Shown in pieces: positions 23,749 to 34,330 of a DNA stretch of 64,000 nucleotides. Both the position numbers and the translations under genes were made by a program. Under the pieces are notes generated by a model. The model did not search any database. It was not told the DNA's origin and saw only the letters and a program-made list of their open reading frames with translations. The first letter of the stretch is position 1. Every line of letters begins with the position of its first letter. The stretch comes from Ophryocystis elektroscirrha (Eukaryota; Apicomplexa; Conoidasida; Neogregarinorida; Ophryocystidae), in the NCBI GenBank assembly GCA_030141585.1, contig JAQIFP010000021.1, positions 1,301 through 65,300 on the forward strand. The letters are read 5' to 3'.

Positions 23749-24283
23749 CTTTATTTATATAATTCAAGTACATTATAATAAATCATATTATTATGTAATA
23801 TAATAATATATTGTATTAATATATATATATATATTTGAGTCCCCCAGGGTTATTAATATACTTTGTTATATCATAAACTAATATAGCGCCAAGGGCTCCT
23901 TTAAAATAAGAGCGTGTGGTAATTTTATGAGAATCTTGGCCAGATCTAAATATAAAGCATATATTAATTTTTCATATATATGCATACGTATCCCAAACTT
24001 GAAGTTTGATAAGAGCACCATCTATTTCCAAATTAATTGAATTATATTCAACTCCTGTTGATAAATTTATAAAAAAACCAACCGTAGCGTATACACACTA
24101 CTTACTTAATTATACAAACCTGTTGTAGCCATGTAATTTTTAATAAACTTTTGATTAGTAACTTGAGAAAGTATACACGTTTTACCAACATCTGATATAT
24201 TAGTATATTGATATATATATACTTGGATCACCAATTACTACAAACTTAAATAAATATTTATACGGTCTTAAAGCCAACTGCAT
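23235..24283 (-). CDS. RAB2: Rab GTPase, Rab2-like
   Basis: Seven exons on the minus strand: 24283-24223, 24191-24120, 24054-23988, 23945-23862, 23650-23560, 23527-23308 and 23275-23235; 211 residues. The N-terminus PYKYLFKFVVIGDPNVGKTC is closest to Rab2 (YAYLFKYIIIGDTGVGKS). The G motifs are GDPNVGKT, WDTSGQDS (usual WDTAGQES), GNKCD and ETSAKS; RSYFKGALGAILVYDIT matches the Rab2/4/14 group. The last 41-nt exon, read after a 32-nt intron, ends RFGCCG, giving the double-cysteine prenylation site; without splicing the frame would end in KKVD with no cysteines. Rab2 acts in ER-Golgi traffic. The assignment to Rab2 rather than a near relative is moderate. Its start is 24 bp from the divergent NBP35 start. 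Confidence 0.88.
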
Positions 24284-24307
24284 TCCGTGACTATATATTT
24301 ATGTAAT
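24284..24307. promoter_or_regulatory. 24-bp gap between divergent start codons (Rab / NBP35)
   Basis: Only 24 bp separate the minus-strand Rab ATG (24283) from the plus-strand ATG (24308) that opens an 11-nt coding exon of NBP35. If both starts are right, the two transcripts overlap at their 5' ends or are nearly leaderless. Confidence 0.4.
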
Positions 24308-24853
24308 ATGAAAAAAAAGTAAGTAGTTTTTCATAATTAGCTATTGCATATATATATATACAAACTTATTTTATTATTATTGTAGATATTTCTCTAAACT
24401 GTCCAGAAAACTTGTTGACAGGGCAAAATCTAAACTTGACAGTTGTTTAATTTTTGTATGCGGCATAACCTGTGGAATTCTTGCTTATAGCGTTATTTCA
24501 AGTTTATACAATACACGTGTCTTTATTACCGAGTCAAAACCCCAAAATCAATCTATTAAAGAAAAAGATATTCCAGAAGAATGCCCTGGAGTACAGAGCG
24601 AAAGTGCTGGTAACCTTAGCGTTATAAATTTTTTAATTATTATATTATGAATTGCAAATTTACATATAATTCATATATGTTGAATAAATGGTATTATAAG
24701 TTGTTTATTGCATTTTATTAATATCAATAACATAATTATTATTTTGAAGATAAATAGTACTTTCTATATATATTTTGTATATAATATATTATACATACTT
24801 TAAATCAACTTATACATAAATTAATTTGATAATTTAAACAAAAATCTAAGACA

Positions 24854-24901
<48 letters not shown>

Positions 24902-26303
24902 TTAATACATTTTAATACATATGTCTATATAGATATATCCATATAAATGTATATATCAACATTCTAAATACATATATCTATACACACCTATATATATATC
25001 TATACACACCTATATATATATACACATATATATTATATACTTTGTAATATAATAAGAATGTTGTATGGTTAGGCAAAGCGGAAGCTTGTGAAGGGTGTCC
25101 TAACAAGCAAATTTGTTCTAACGGCGAAGTAGACTTATACTCCTGACTATAACGACATGACAGGCAAAAGTTGAAGATCCAGCTATCGCAGATATAGCAA
25201 ATAAACTTAGTAAAATAAAACATAAGGTATTTTTCGTAGAACTATTAACGCTATAGATTCTTGTCCTTTCTGGAAAAGGAGGTGTAGGCAAATCTACAGT
25301 ATCTTCTCAAATAGGTAATATACACTAACAGTATATATATATATATTTAAAATGAATAAATGTATAAATAATGTTAAGTACAGAAATAAAGTAGTAATAA
25401 AGCCTTATAATTTAATTAGTCAGTATATATAATGTATTTTACAATTAGCATGGATGATGCAAGAACAAGGAATTCGAGTAGGATTATTGGACATAGATAT
25501 ATGTGGTCCATCAATACCTTTGTTAACTGGTAGTACTTAGGTTCACTATTTATGAATAAATAGGTACCGTAAATGAAAATGTGCATAAATCTTTGGATGG
25601 CTGGACTCCTGTTTATGTACGCCCTAATTTTGCCATAATGTCCGTTGGATTTTTAATATCTAATAAAGACGAAGCTGTAATTTGGAGAGGTCCAAAGAAA
25701 AATGGGTTAATCAAACAGTTCCTATCTGACGTAGATTGGGGAGAATTAGATGTTCTGATTATTGATACTCCACCAGGTTATTAAGATAGTATGCATATAT
25801 ATGCTATCTGATTAATGATTATTTATGATTTAATTGTTTCTTCAAATAATCATATTTTTAGTTAATTAATATATTTAGGAACATCTGATGAGCATTTATC
25901 TATCGTAACATACTTGAAAAGAGCCAAAATTGATGGTGCGTTGCTTGTTACGACCCCACAAGAAGCCGCACTTCAAGATGTTCGAAAGGAAATTACATTT
26001 TGTAAAAAAGCTGATATTCCAATTATTGGTTTATTGGAAAATATGACAGATTCTGTGTTTGATGGGTTCACCCAATCTTCTGAGACATTGACAACGGTAA
26101 AGTAATGATGCTTAATAAATTAACAGGGTACATGTTTCAAAATGGAGGTTCCTTACGCAGGAAAATTACCCTTAGATCAAAATTTATTAAAAGCTTGTGA
26201 ACTGGGGACTTCCATCACCAACTTAGACTCCAAATCCAAATCAATCCCTCATTTAAGTCTAATAGTTGATAAAATATTGAAAAATATAGAGTTTGAAAAA
26301 TGA
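24308..26303 (+). CDS. NBP35: NBP35-type Fe-S scaffold ATPase, membrane-anchored, CPxC motif missing
   Basis: Nine exons: 24308-24318 (11 nt), 24386-24609, 25073-25128, 25164-25226, 25257-25314, 25449-25529, 25564-25776, 25879-26096 and 26127-26303; 366 residues. The N-terminus carries a hydrophobic helix ([20 protein letters not shown]), as in Toxoplasma NBP35, which sits in the mitochondrial outer membrane. After it come [15 protein letters not shown] and [10 protein letters not shown], an exact C-x13-C-x2-C-x5-C cluster site. Walker A is [11 protein letters not shown], then [16 protein letters not shown] and [15 protein letters not shown]. Family members next have a CPxC pair after the ENM motif that binds the bridging cluster; here the stretch [13 protein letters not shown] lacks both cysteines. 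NBP35 builds 4Fe-4S clusters for cytosolic and nuclear proteins. Confident in family; the missing pair is seen, its effect is unknown. Confidence 0.93.
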
Positions 26304-26575
26304 TTTAACTGTGTTTTTTTGTACTGTTGTGGATAATAATTGGTTTTATATATCTGTGTCATACGAATAAGTTTTACAATGTTATGCAAAGCCTACGAAC
26401 TCTAAATAAAAAGTATAAATAATCAAGCTACAAACAAATCTATACATTATGCTTAAATATGTAAACTTAATGTAATTACATTTTTTTTTTATTTTCAAAA
26501 AATTACTTTTATGTTTGTATACAATTAAATACGCGAAATTAACCATTTAATACAAATTAAGGTAATTATTGTAAA

Positions 26576-27552
26576 ATGAGTAAAAATGCATCAAATGAAA
26601 AGACAATTGACATGAGGTGGATGCCCAAAGACTGTGATGGTAATGCAAGGATGCTAAAAATATAAAACCCATAGGTCAAATAAAAATGGGCTTCAACATT
26701 ATTGCTAATGCATTTAAAGCTAAGGTAAAATCATTGGAAGAAGATCTTGCTATATCAAATCAAGACCGTTCAGAATTGGAACAAAAAGTAAAATGTTTCC
26801 ATATGCAAATAATTGCGTTAGTTAGCATCGCAACAAAGTAGATTATTGAAATACGAACGTGAACATGTTGAATCTTCTTTTTTACAAAGCAGATTAGTTG
26901 AAGTAGAGGAAAGGCTTATAGAAAAAACAGCAGAATTAGAAAATGTTTTGTCTGAATATCGCAAAAGAGAGCAGGATTTATTAGCAGATAACCGTAGACT
27001 AGCTGAACATGTTAAAGTGCTTAAAAAAAAAGCTCAACAACTTGAAGAATTCCGAAGACTAGTTGTTGATTCCATAAAAAAAGAAGACTATGAACTTCCA
27101 TACCCCACCGTCAATAGAGTTTCCGTCGTGAACTCCACACCCACTCATGCACAACGTAACTCCTCTGTACTTACTATGTCGGAAAACACACCAGATGTCA
27201 ATATGTCCCAGTAAGTTCTTCTTTTTTATAACTTTGCCGTCAGTTTGAATTAATTTCTATGCCTCTTCATTATTTATAGATATTATTAAAGTATAGCAAA
27301 TATTAAACTTATCAAACCTTTGTTTATGTCTATATATATTAATAACCCTGCATATTCAAATTATGCATGTCTCCTAAGTTTTATTAAATACTTAATATTA
27401 ATAGGAGTTTATGTCTGTTATATTATATACGTATATGTATTATATTAACGTTAATTAATATTCATATTTTTCCTTATCACAAATTATTATATGTGATGCT
27501 TTTGTATTGATATCTATATTTTGTTTTTTTTTTTAGATTGTTAACTACTTGA
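26576..27552 (+). CDS. coiled-coil protein, function unknown
   Basis: Exons 26576-26639, 26675-26787 and 26822 onward; about 190 residues. Introns are 35 and 34 nt. The last exon either reads through to TAA at 27212-27214, or is spliced at a strong donor (gtaagttctt, 27211) to a 16-nt exon 27537-27552 that ends LLTT. The protein starts MSKNASNEKTIDMRWMPKDC, then has a long coiled coil (from about EEDLAISNQDRSELEQK to VKVLKKKAQQLEEF) and a Ser/Thr/Asn-rich tail. No known domain. Possibly a structural or cytoskeletal adaptor, which is only an inference from the coiled coil. Confidence 0.75.
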
Positions 27553-27753
27553 TGACTTCAAACAGGAACCTATTTTTTTATGTTTATTGAACGTTATTTC
27601 TTATTAAGCACAAAATTGAATAACAGTACTTTTTTGTAATATTATTGAAATATCTTAATGTATTATAATATCGCTGGTTTTAGGCACGAAGTTTATTAAA
27701 AAAAATTATAATAATTTACGTGGGTATAAGAATGGTTTGAAAGATGTTTATAC

Positions 27754-28689
27754 ATGACACGTTTATCTTATGTGTTTCCATGTTTAGCGGGGATTTTACG
27801 GTTTCCATTATTCCATAGTACAGCAAACAGTGATTCAGTATATGGACTAATATGGCTTGGACTATTTATATCAATAACATCCTTCCTAATTTGTTCCATA
27901 CAATTTGTTTTACAATGGCAAAATGAGCGTAAATGCATAACGTGTAAAATAATAAACTTACCAAACAGTTTAGCAATTATTGGCAATTTAATTGGTTCCT
28001 GTGATTTATTGATATTACTATATATAGCGTATAATGAAAAAGAAAATACATGGACAACTATCCTTTGTACATATAGTCAAGGCCAACTAATTACTGGCTT
28101 AATATATGATCTGACTGGATATTTTTGGATCAATATACAAAAGCCAACAGCACAAAGCTTATCTGGTTTAGTTTTTCTATTATTTGGAAGTCTTTTATTG
28201 CAGTTATTGATATATGCAGATTACAAAACTCATTTACAAAATAGCTTAAATATTTTATTTGCATTTACCGCTGGCTGTTTATCGGTTATCTCTGTAGTCT
28301 CTTGTCGTAAAATATCAGTCACATTTTATTCTTATTGGTCAGGTACATTTGTTTATTGTAGTGAGCAGCTGTTAATATTTTTCATTGTTTCAATGATTAA
28401 TATATCTAGCTACAAAACTTATCCTTCTTCCGTATCATTTATTTCAAATATTATACTTAGTTCAATTGGCTGTATTCTTGTTTTAGCCTGCACTCAATTT
28501 TTTGGAGACCGTGGGGGCATTTTTGCGGCACTTGGACCTGTCGCTGGAGGCCAAATATTAGCAGTTGAGTTATGGAGATTCAACTCAATTACAGTTTTTA
28601 AAATATTTGCTCTAATTGCTGTTATAATTGGATCTATATTAACATGGAACGGCAGATGGTACTATCAAGAAAATCCTTTAACAAAATAA
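27754..28689 (+). CDS. ten-helix membrane protein resembling YdcZ (DUF606) family transporters
   Basis: Intronless 311-residue frame from ATG 27754. I count about ten membrane helices, arranged as two similar halves of five. In the first half TYSQGQLITGLIYDLTGYFW followed by LSGLVFLLFGSLLL resembles the bacterial YdcZ signature (VAGQLLASLLLDxFGLFG ... GALLLLAGV). In the second half PVAGGQILAVELWRF followed by FALIAVIIGSILTW occupies the same place. YdcZ proteins are drug/metabolite-superfamily members, usually single five-helix units; here two units appear fused. The substrate is unknown. The lack of introns, in a window where nearly every conserved gene is split, could hint at retrocopy or bacterial origin, but codon use and AT content match the neighbours. 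Another drug/metabolite-type transporter remains possible. Confidence 0.65.
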   Translation: MTRLSYVFPCLAGILRFPLFHSTANSDSVYGLIWLGLFISITSFLICSIQFVLQWQNERKCITCKIINLPNSLAIIGNLIGSCDLLILLYIAYNEKENTWTTILCTYSQGQLITGLIYDLTGYFWINIQKPTAQSLSGLVFLLFGSLLLQLLIYADYKTHLQNSLNILFAFTAGCLSVISVVSCRKISVTFYSYWSGTFVYCSEQLLIFFIVSMINISSYKTYPSSVSFISNIILSSIGCILVLACTQFFGDRGGIFAALGPVAGGQILAVELWRFNSITVFKIFALIAVIIGSILTWNGRWYYQENPLTK

Positions 28690-28801
28690 ATTTTTTTTTT
28701 TCTCTATATTTATCACGATTATATTTATATATAATCGTAAACATTTAAATTATTAATTTTGATATAACAGCAGGACAAAGTTTTTTATTTTGGAATCGTC
28801 A

Positions 28802-29949
28802 ATGAGCACAATACGTATAAGAAACACTCAAAACATCAAAAATTTTTTATCAAAATATTCACATGAACTGCAAATCACTAATAATCTTATAAATCAAGAT
28901 CACATAGACTTGGATTTTATATATCAATGCGTATGTAAGTATATATTGGTTATTACTATTAATATAGATACACAATTGTCGCCAAAAATATCCAGATACA
29001 TCATTTGATGAAATAGACATTCTTTCTGGAGCTAATATTGTATATCGGGTATATAAAATGTACTGTAAACACTCATAGGAAAATCCCAAAATGCAGCCTC
29101 TTTCTGAGCTTGAATCTCTCAGGCTACGTTCACAAGAAAGGAAATACCAAAAAAGTGTTGAGGGCTTAGTTCCCAAAGGTCCAAATAAAACTGAAAATAC
29201 TTTAGATAATGTTTCATTTTCATTACGGTAATTTTTTTTAAATACATATAAGACTTATATACAATAAATGAAATTTATGGAATATCTGGTACAAAATAAT
29301 TAATTTACTTTTAACTATATACCAGCTCCAACAAATTTTATTACTTTGTTAGAGCTGCTCCCTATCTCTTTACTTATATGAAGAAATAGTAATTTATATA
29401 GCACTCTGTCTAATCAATAATAATGACAATTATTATTCTCAAATTATATATATATATATATATAATTAATCAAATATTAAAATATATTATAATTATATAT
29501 TATAATAATATTTTTGTATTAATTAAAAATAAGTAGCATATGGATTAATATATATTTATTATAAATTTTTATAGTATGCTTATTGCAGTTTTGGAATAAA
29601 TATGTTACTTGGTCTTTTTTTGGCTTATCTGAGTGGATATTATCTTTGTGTGTATAGTCATATAACGGATATATCGACGGTATTATAATTACTGAAACAT
29701 ACTTTGCAACAGAGATACGTTGTTGGCGTATTATTTTTATTTGGATTTCTTCTTGTTGAGGTTTTACTTATTATTTTATACGACTATAAATACGAGAGTA
29801 AAAAGAAATTCATTGAAGCAAGAGACAAAGAGAAATTTACAAAAGTTATTAAATCTAGTTCAAATACAATTCCTGAAGTAGTACCGAGCACAGAGATTCC
29901 AAAAACTACTTCTTCAGTTAGATATAGAATTATGGAAAAACTTGATTGA
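28802..29949 (+). CDS. VMA12: VMA12/TMEM199-like V-ATPase assembly factor
   Basis: Five exons: 28802-28930, 28968-29039, 29079-29227, 29589-29679 and 29713-29949; 225 residues. The N-terminal soluble part holds FDEIDILSGANI (family LLPGS), then LESLRLRSQERKYQKSV (family RLRAELANREYQRMV), the characteristic region of Vma12. Two membrane helices follow, INMLLGLFLAYLSGYYLCVY and VVGVLFLFGFLLVEVLLIIL, separated by a short loop and ending DYKYESKKKF, like the family's YxYExxKKK. Vma12 sits in the ER membrane and helps assemble the V0 sector of the proton pump. Short introns are 37, 39 and 33 nt; one is 361 nt. Confidence 0.82.
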
Positions 29950-30134
29950 CTTTACATACACTTTCCATATATAGCTAAATTTGCATTATTAAAACAAAAG
30001 TTTTTTTTTTATTTTTTATATTGCTATGTATTACAATAAAAATACTACCCTTTACACATTAACTGTATAATTTTATCAAAGTTTATATGTATATATGAAA
30101 CATACAACACAAGTTTTTATTTATATAAAACTTA

Positions 30135-30695
30135 TTAAAACATAGCATTACTAAAGAAGGACGCTCCAGAATTAGACAATTTTGGATTCTTTACGTTATA
30201 TACTACGGCATAATTGTTACACTCATAATCGTGTAGGTCTTTCATATGCTGAATCAAGTTTATCTGGTAAGGAAAATTCAGTAAAATATTTTTTTGTCAG
30301 CTCCTTAAATTTACATACAATTTAATATATACACATACCTCTATAGTTTCAGTCCTATTTCTTGTTTGCTCAATTGTTATATTTGATATTGGATATATGA
30401 ATTGTTGCTTTATTCGTTCAGTTATAGGAACAAGAATTTTATTGGTTTGGTTAACCACTTTTGCCCAGTCTTGCGCAAATAATGTTTCATTTCTTGGTGT
30501 GTTTTTGAAAGGACCTCCCACGTAATATATCCCTCTCATCGATGGTAACAAACGAATTCTTCTTTGACTTTCACTTAATTGCTTGATCAATTTTGACTCT
30601 TTTATGCATTTGTCAACATTTAAAACACAGTTAATAATGCACTCGTTCTGCTCAATATAACATATACTTAAAAATAATAAAATTAAGAAAAACAT
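30135..30695 (-). CDS. secreted protein, 161 residues, unknown
   Basis: Two exons on the minus strand, 30695-30339 and 30263-30135, phase 0; intron 75 nt. I chose the internal ATG at 30695 because it places a signal peptide at the N-terminus (MFFLILLFLSICYIEQ). The mature part has Cys in NECIINCVLNVDKC, several Asn-glycosylation sequons (NET, NQT, NIT, NRT) and MRGIYYVGGPF. No family recognised. It is the last of a tandem run of small minus-strand genes (30135-34772) most of which encode secreted products, with only 78 bp to the next one. Confidence 0.65.
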
Positions 30696-30773
30696 TTCAT
30701 GTAAGCTCGATTCATATTTAAATAAAATTAATAAAAAAATCAAAAAACTAATATATGCACTTGCATAAGTCAC

Positions 30774-31171
30774 TCAATCATGATGATATTTTATCCAATA
30801 CATTGGAATTGGTTCAATCTGAAGTATTCTATAAATTATTTTTTCATACGTAGCTGAGATAAGATTCTATGTTATTGGCTGATTCCAGAATTTCTTTTTC
30901 AAAGGTTTCCTATATAAGCATTGATATAAATTATTACTGTACTTTGTAGGCGTCTGATAACAGCACAAATAATAATTTATTTACTATTTTAATCTAGTTA
31001 TGAGTTATATAAATTAATGAGTATTTAAACTTTACTTAATTCTTCTGTGGATGGAGCTTTCTCTTCAAGTGGAATCACAAAATTTACAAATTCTTGTAAA
31101 TCTAATATTGAATACGTTTCAATAATTGTCCAAAAATTCAACACTATCAAGAAAGCGCAAACTAATTTCAT
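30774..31171 (-). CDS. small secreted protein, 83 residues, with an 11-nt micro-exon
   Basis: Four exons on the minus strand: 31171-31036, 30953-30943 (11 nt), 30909-30850 and 30818-30774. The signal peptide is MKLVCAFLIVLNFWTIIET; the mature peptide is acidic (FEKEILESANNIESYLSY) and ends MYWIKYHHD. The last two introns are 33 and 31 nt, matching the window's usual size, and phases agree throughout. The micro-exon is the least certain part. No homologue recognised. Confidence 0.5.
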
Positions 31172-31329
31172 GATTTGTGTCAGGGAGTTAAATAATTGTA
31201 ATAATATACAAACTGGTTACGATCTTTGTATGAATTTATAATAAAACATGTTAATTAAAAAAAACCTAATTACTTTTAAAAAAATATAAATAAAAATAAA
31301 CACCCTATTTTGTATTTATGTGTACAATT

Positions 31330-31944
31330 TTATTGAAATGAATCGCTCACAATATCTGCAACACCAGCGTCATCAGTAAATAAGTTAATATTGAAGTTAT
31401 TTGCTACTTCAGAATTTTCATAAACTGGATTCATTATATTAATATCAACATCTTCTTCGTCATCATCTTCATACATTGGTTCATTTTGTTTTCGGGGCAA
31501 GTTGAAAGGGAAGTTTCCACTAAAAAATGCAGTCTCCATATTATTATCGTGAGGATTATTGTCGTATCGCCTTCCTAAAATTAAAAATAGGTTATTTGTT
31601 ATCTATTTGATATGGTTTTATTGAAGCACTACATAAAAATTTTACTTACTTGGATACATATATCCTCCATTTCTCATGGCATTGTAAGGCACGTTGCTGC
31701 CACGAAGATAGCTTTGTAACTCTCTGAAGTCAGTTGCAGCTGCGCTTTCTGTTTCACTTTCAACTTCGTTTTCAATTTCTGGCGCAGCTTCACTTTCAGA
31801 TTCAGCAGTAACTTCATTTGAAACAGTAGGTGTAATTACAACCGCTGGATCAAGTTGTATTGTTACCTCTGATATTGTTATTTCTGGTTGAGCATCAATC
31901 AGTTTTGATAGAGCAATAACAGATAATAATTGTAAAAATTTCAT
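31330..31944 (-). CDS. secreted acidic protein, 179 residues
   Basis: Two exons on the minus strand, 31944-31650 and 31574-31330, phase 1; intron 75 nt. It starts with a clear signal peptide (MKFLQLLSVIALSKLIDAQP). The mature protein is very acidic, with a Glu/Ser/Ala-rich stretch (AESESEAAPEIENEVESETE) and an Asp/Glu patch (MYEDDDEEDVDIN), and carries RGSNVPYNAMRNGGYMYP. No domain recognised. It could be a wall, matrix or effector-type product; the sequence does not decide. Confidence 0.65.
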
Positions 31945-32132
31945 TATGTTTCAAAGTTTTCAAAGATTGATTTAGACTGATTAAAAACTGCAAGCTCCCT
32001 TCTAAGAACAATTTGTACATTTTACAAACAATATTATTGAAATTCAAAAAAAAACCAATTGATAATTTATTTGTATGTTTAACAAGCTATCTTGTCAAAT
32101 ATTCAATAACAAATAATTAAATATTAAGTTCA

Positions 32133-33388
32133 CTATTCGTGACATTCAACTATTTCATGAGCCATGTGTTTTTTAGTTTTAAGTCCGTTATTTAATATAT
32201 CTTTTTCATGTAAATTCTCTGAATCGAAATCTTCTAGAGCCTAAAAATTGTGAATTATTAATTTAAATATTTAAATTTAAAACATTTTATCTATCTTTAA
32301 GTGAAAAATATTTAAATGCTATATATGACGTGTTGTAAAAATAACTAACCAACAACTCATTAAAAAAAATTTATCTTCGGTATAATAGGTCGTTTTTTCT
32401 ACTGAATGATTGAAATTAATGGAATAAGAATTATTTTCAATTTATACATAGGTTAATTGTATATGTAGTAATAAAGGATAATTAGTAATTTGCAACCATG
32501 TAATAATTTTGATGTTATAGTTGAAAATGCAACTATGAGTTTTACATGTTCTTGACATATATGCAATTTCAGTATTGTGCAATATGTCAAACCTTGAATT
32601 AGATATCTTATATGTAAAGTAAATAATATGTTTTTATGTTATTTAATATAACATATAAATACATATATCTATATATATACATGTTTTAAAATCAATGTCA
32701 AAAAATATGTGCCTATATTTCTTAAATAAGGTAAAACTTACTTCGATTTTATACGCATTTAATTCATTTGTATCCAAGTCATTGATGAGGGTTTCAGCAG
32801 TATTGTCTGAATCCAGAAATATGAAGTTTAAATAGGGAATACCTTTGGCTTTTTTGTCCAAAATTGAGTTTTGAATCTGATGTCTATTTGATTTAATTAC
32901 TAGTTACCTCAAAGTTATCATAGTCGTCAGTAATATCCTATGATTACGTAAGAAAGTCTAAATATAAATTTACGTGTTCAGATTCAGCCTAAGCAGTGAT
33001 TTACATTAATTGTAACTCACATCTATATTATCTAGGGCAGTCTCTATTTTTCGAGTCTGCATAAAACGATTTTGATTGTAAGTTTACTTTAATTTTGCTT
33101 TTGTTAGCCTCTAGCAATTAAATACATTTTATAAATGTATATTACCTTTCTCATACACGTCGTCTAATATTTTTTTTTTTAATAGGGCATTCTATGCGTA
33201 AGAAATAATTATTAGAAATATTACCGCGTAAGAAGTTGATTCTTCAATTTCCTGATTACTATTTTATTGCATTTAAAACATGCCAAAACATACTTTTTTA
33301 AACCTTCGGGCTGTTTACATATATGATTCACATAATTTTACTTGGAGGGGACTGTCAATACAACAACAAATTGGTATTGTACACACAT
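32133..33388 (-). CDS. acidic protein built from micro-exons
   Basis: Exons on the minus strand, 5' to 3': 33388-33342 and 33310-33304 (both tentative), 33251-33225 (27 nt), 33191-33146 (46), 33110-33088 (23), 33056-33021 (36), 32988-32974 (15), 32937-32908 (30), 32876-32742 (135) and 32240-32133 (108). Introns between the central exons are 33, 35, 31, 32, 36 and 31 nt, all GT-AG, and all phases agree. The product (about 157 residues) is acidic and hydrophilic, with blocks such as EIEESTSYA, AESEH and DITDDYDNFE, then GIPYLNFIFLDSDNTAETLI and the C-terminus MAHEIVECHE. The tentative first exon gives a hydrophobic start MCVQYQFVVVLTV. No family recognised. Central and 3' exons are well supported by phase; the 5' end is not. 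Confidence 0.55.
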
Positions 33389-33625
33389 GGCATAGACAAG
33401 AGTTTGCGAATTTGAAGCTATAGCTTAAAGGGATCATACTACATATGAAAAATTTGACAAAAATGTACATTTTTGTTTGTTTTTAATAATAAGTAGCTAC
33501 CGCTCACTTAAATAATATAAATAATTATAAAAATGTATGAAATATAAATAATATAAAGTTATTATTTTAGGTATCATATTAGAGTATCAAAATGAATTTT
33601 TTGAATGCGATAACAATGAAATTCA

Positions 33626-34287
33626 TCAATAACCATATGCAAATTGGTCCGTTTCATTTCCAATAATTGTATCATATATTTTTACGTATTTCTGAACTAT
33701 CTTATTGAATCCTGAGGTATTCAAATGAGGTATATATACGTTAGTATTGAAATCATGCTGTATAGATACGTTACTGAAAAGGTTTTTGTTTATATCATCT
33801 TCATACACATGATAATTCTCTAAATAGCAAAATTGAACTGTTATATATTTATTTTTAATAATTAATAATTTTGTCTAATTTAGATTGTTATTTATATATA
33901 AATGTCTCTATTATGATTTAAATAAAACAAGCAAGATTTATTATATATATAGCATAGGAGTAAATTTAGATATAAAATTCATTTTATAATAGTATTAATT
34001 CGTCATAAAATTTATAAAAACACGTACATAATATATTCAGCATATAATATACTCTTATAAACATATAGTTTGTTAAATATGATGTGATCTCTATAGTATC
34101 TACAAAGAACGGAAATTTGTATTTGAATAAATATAACATGTTCATATATATAATAGTATATATGATGAAAGTATATATGTAATTATATATTCAGCAATAT
34201 ATTTAATGTGAAATATTCCTTTTTTTAGGATGCTTAACAAATTAGTACAGTGTATACGCTGTCAAGAAACTATCACATTAGCAAATC

Positions 34288-34330
<43 letters not shown>

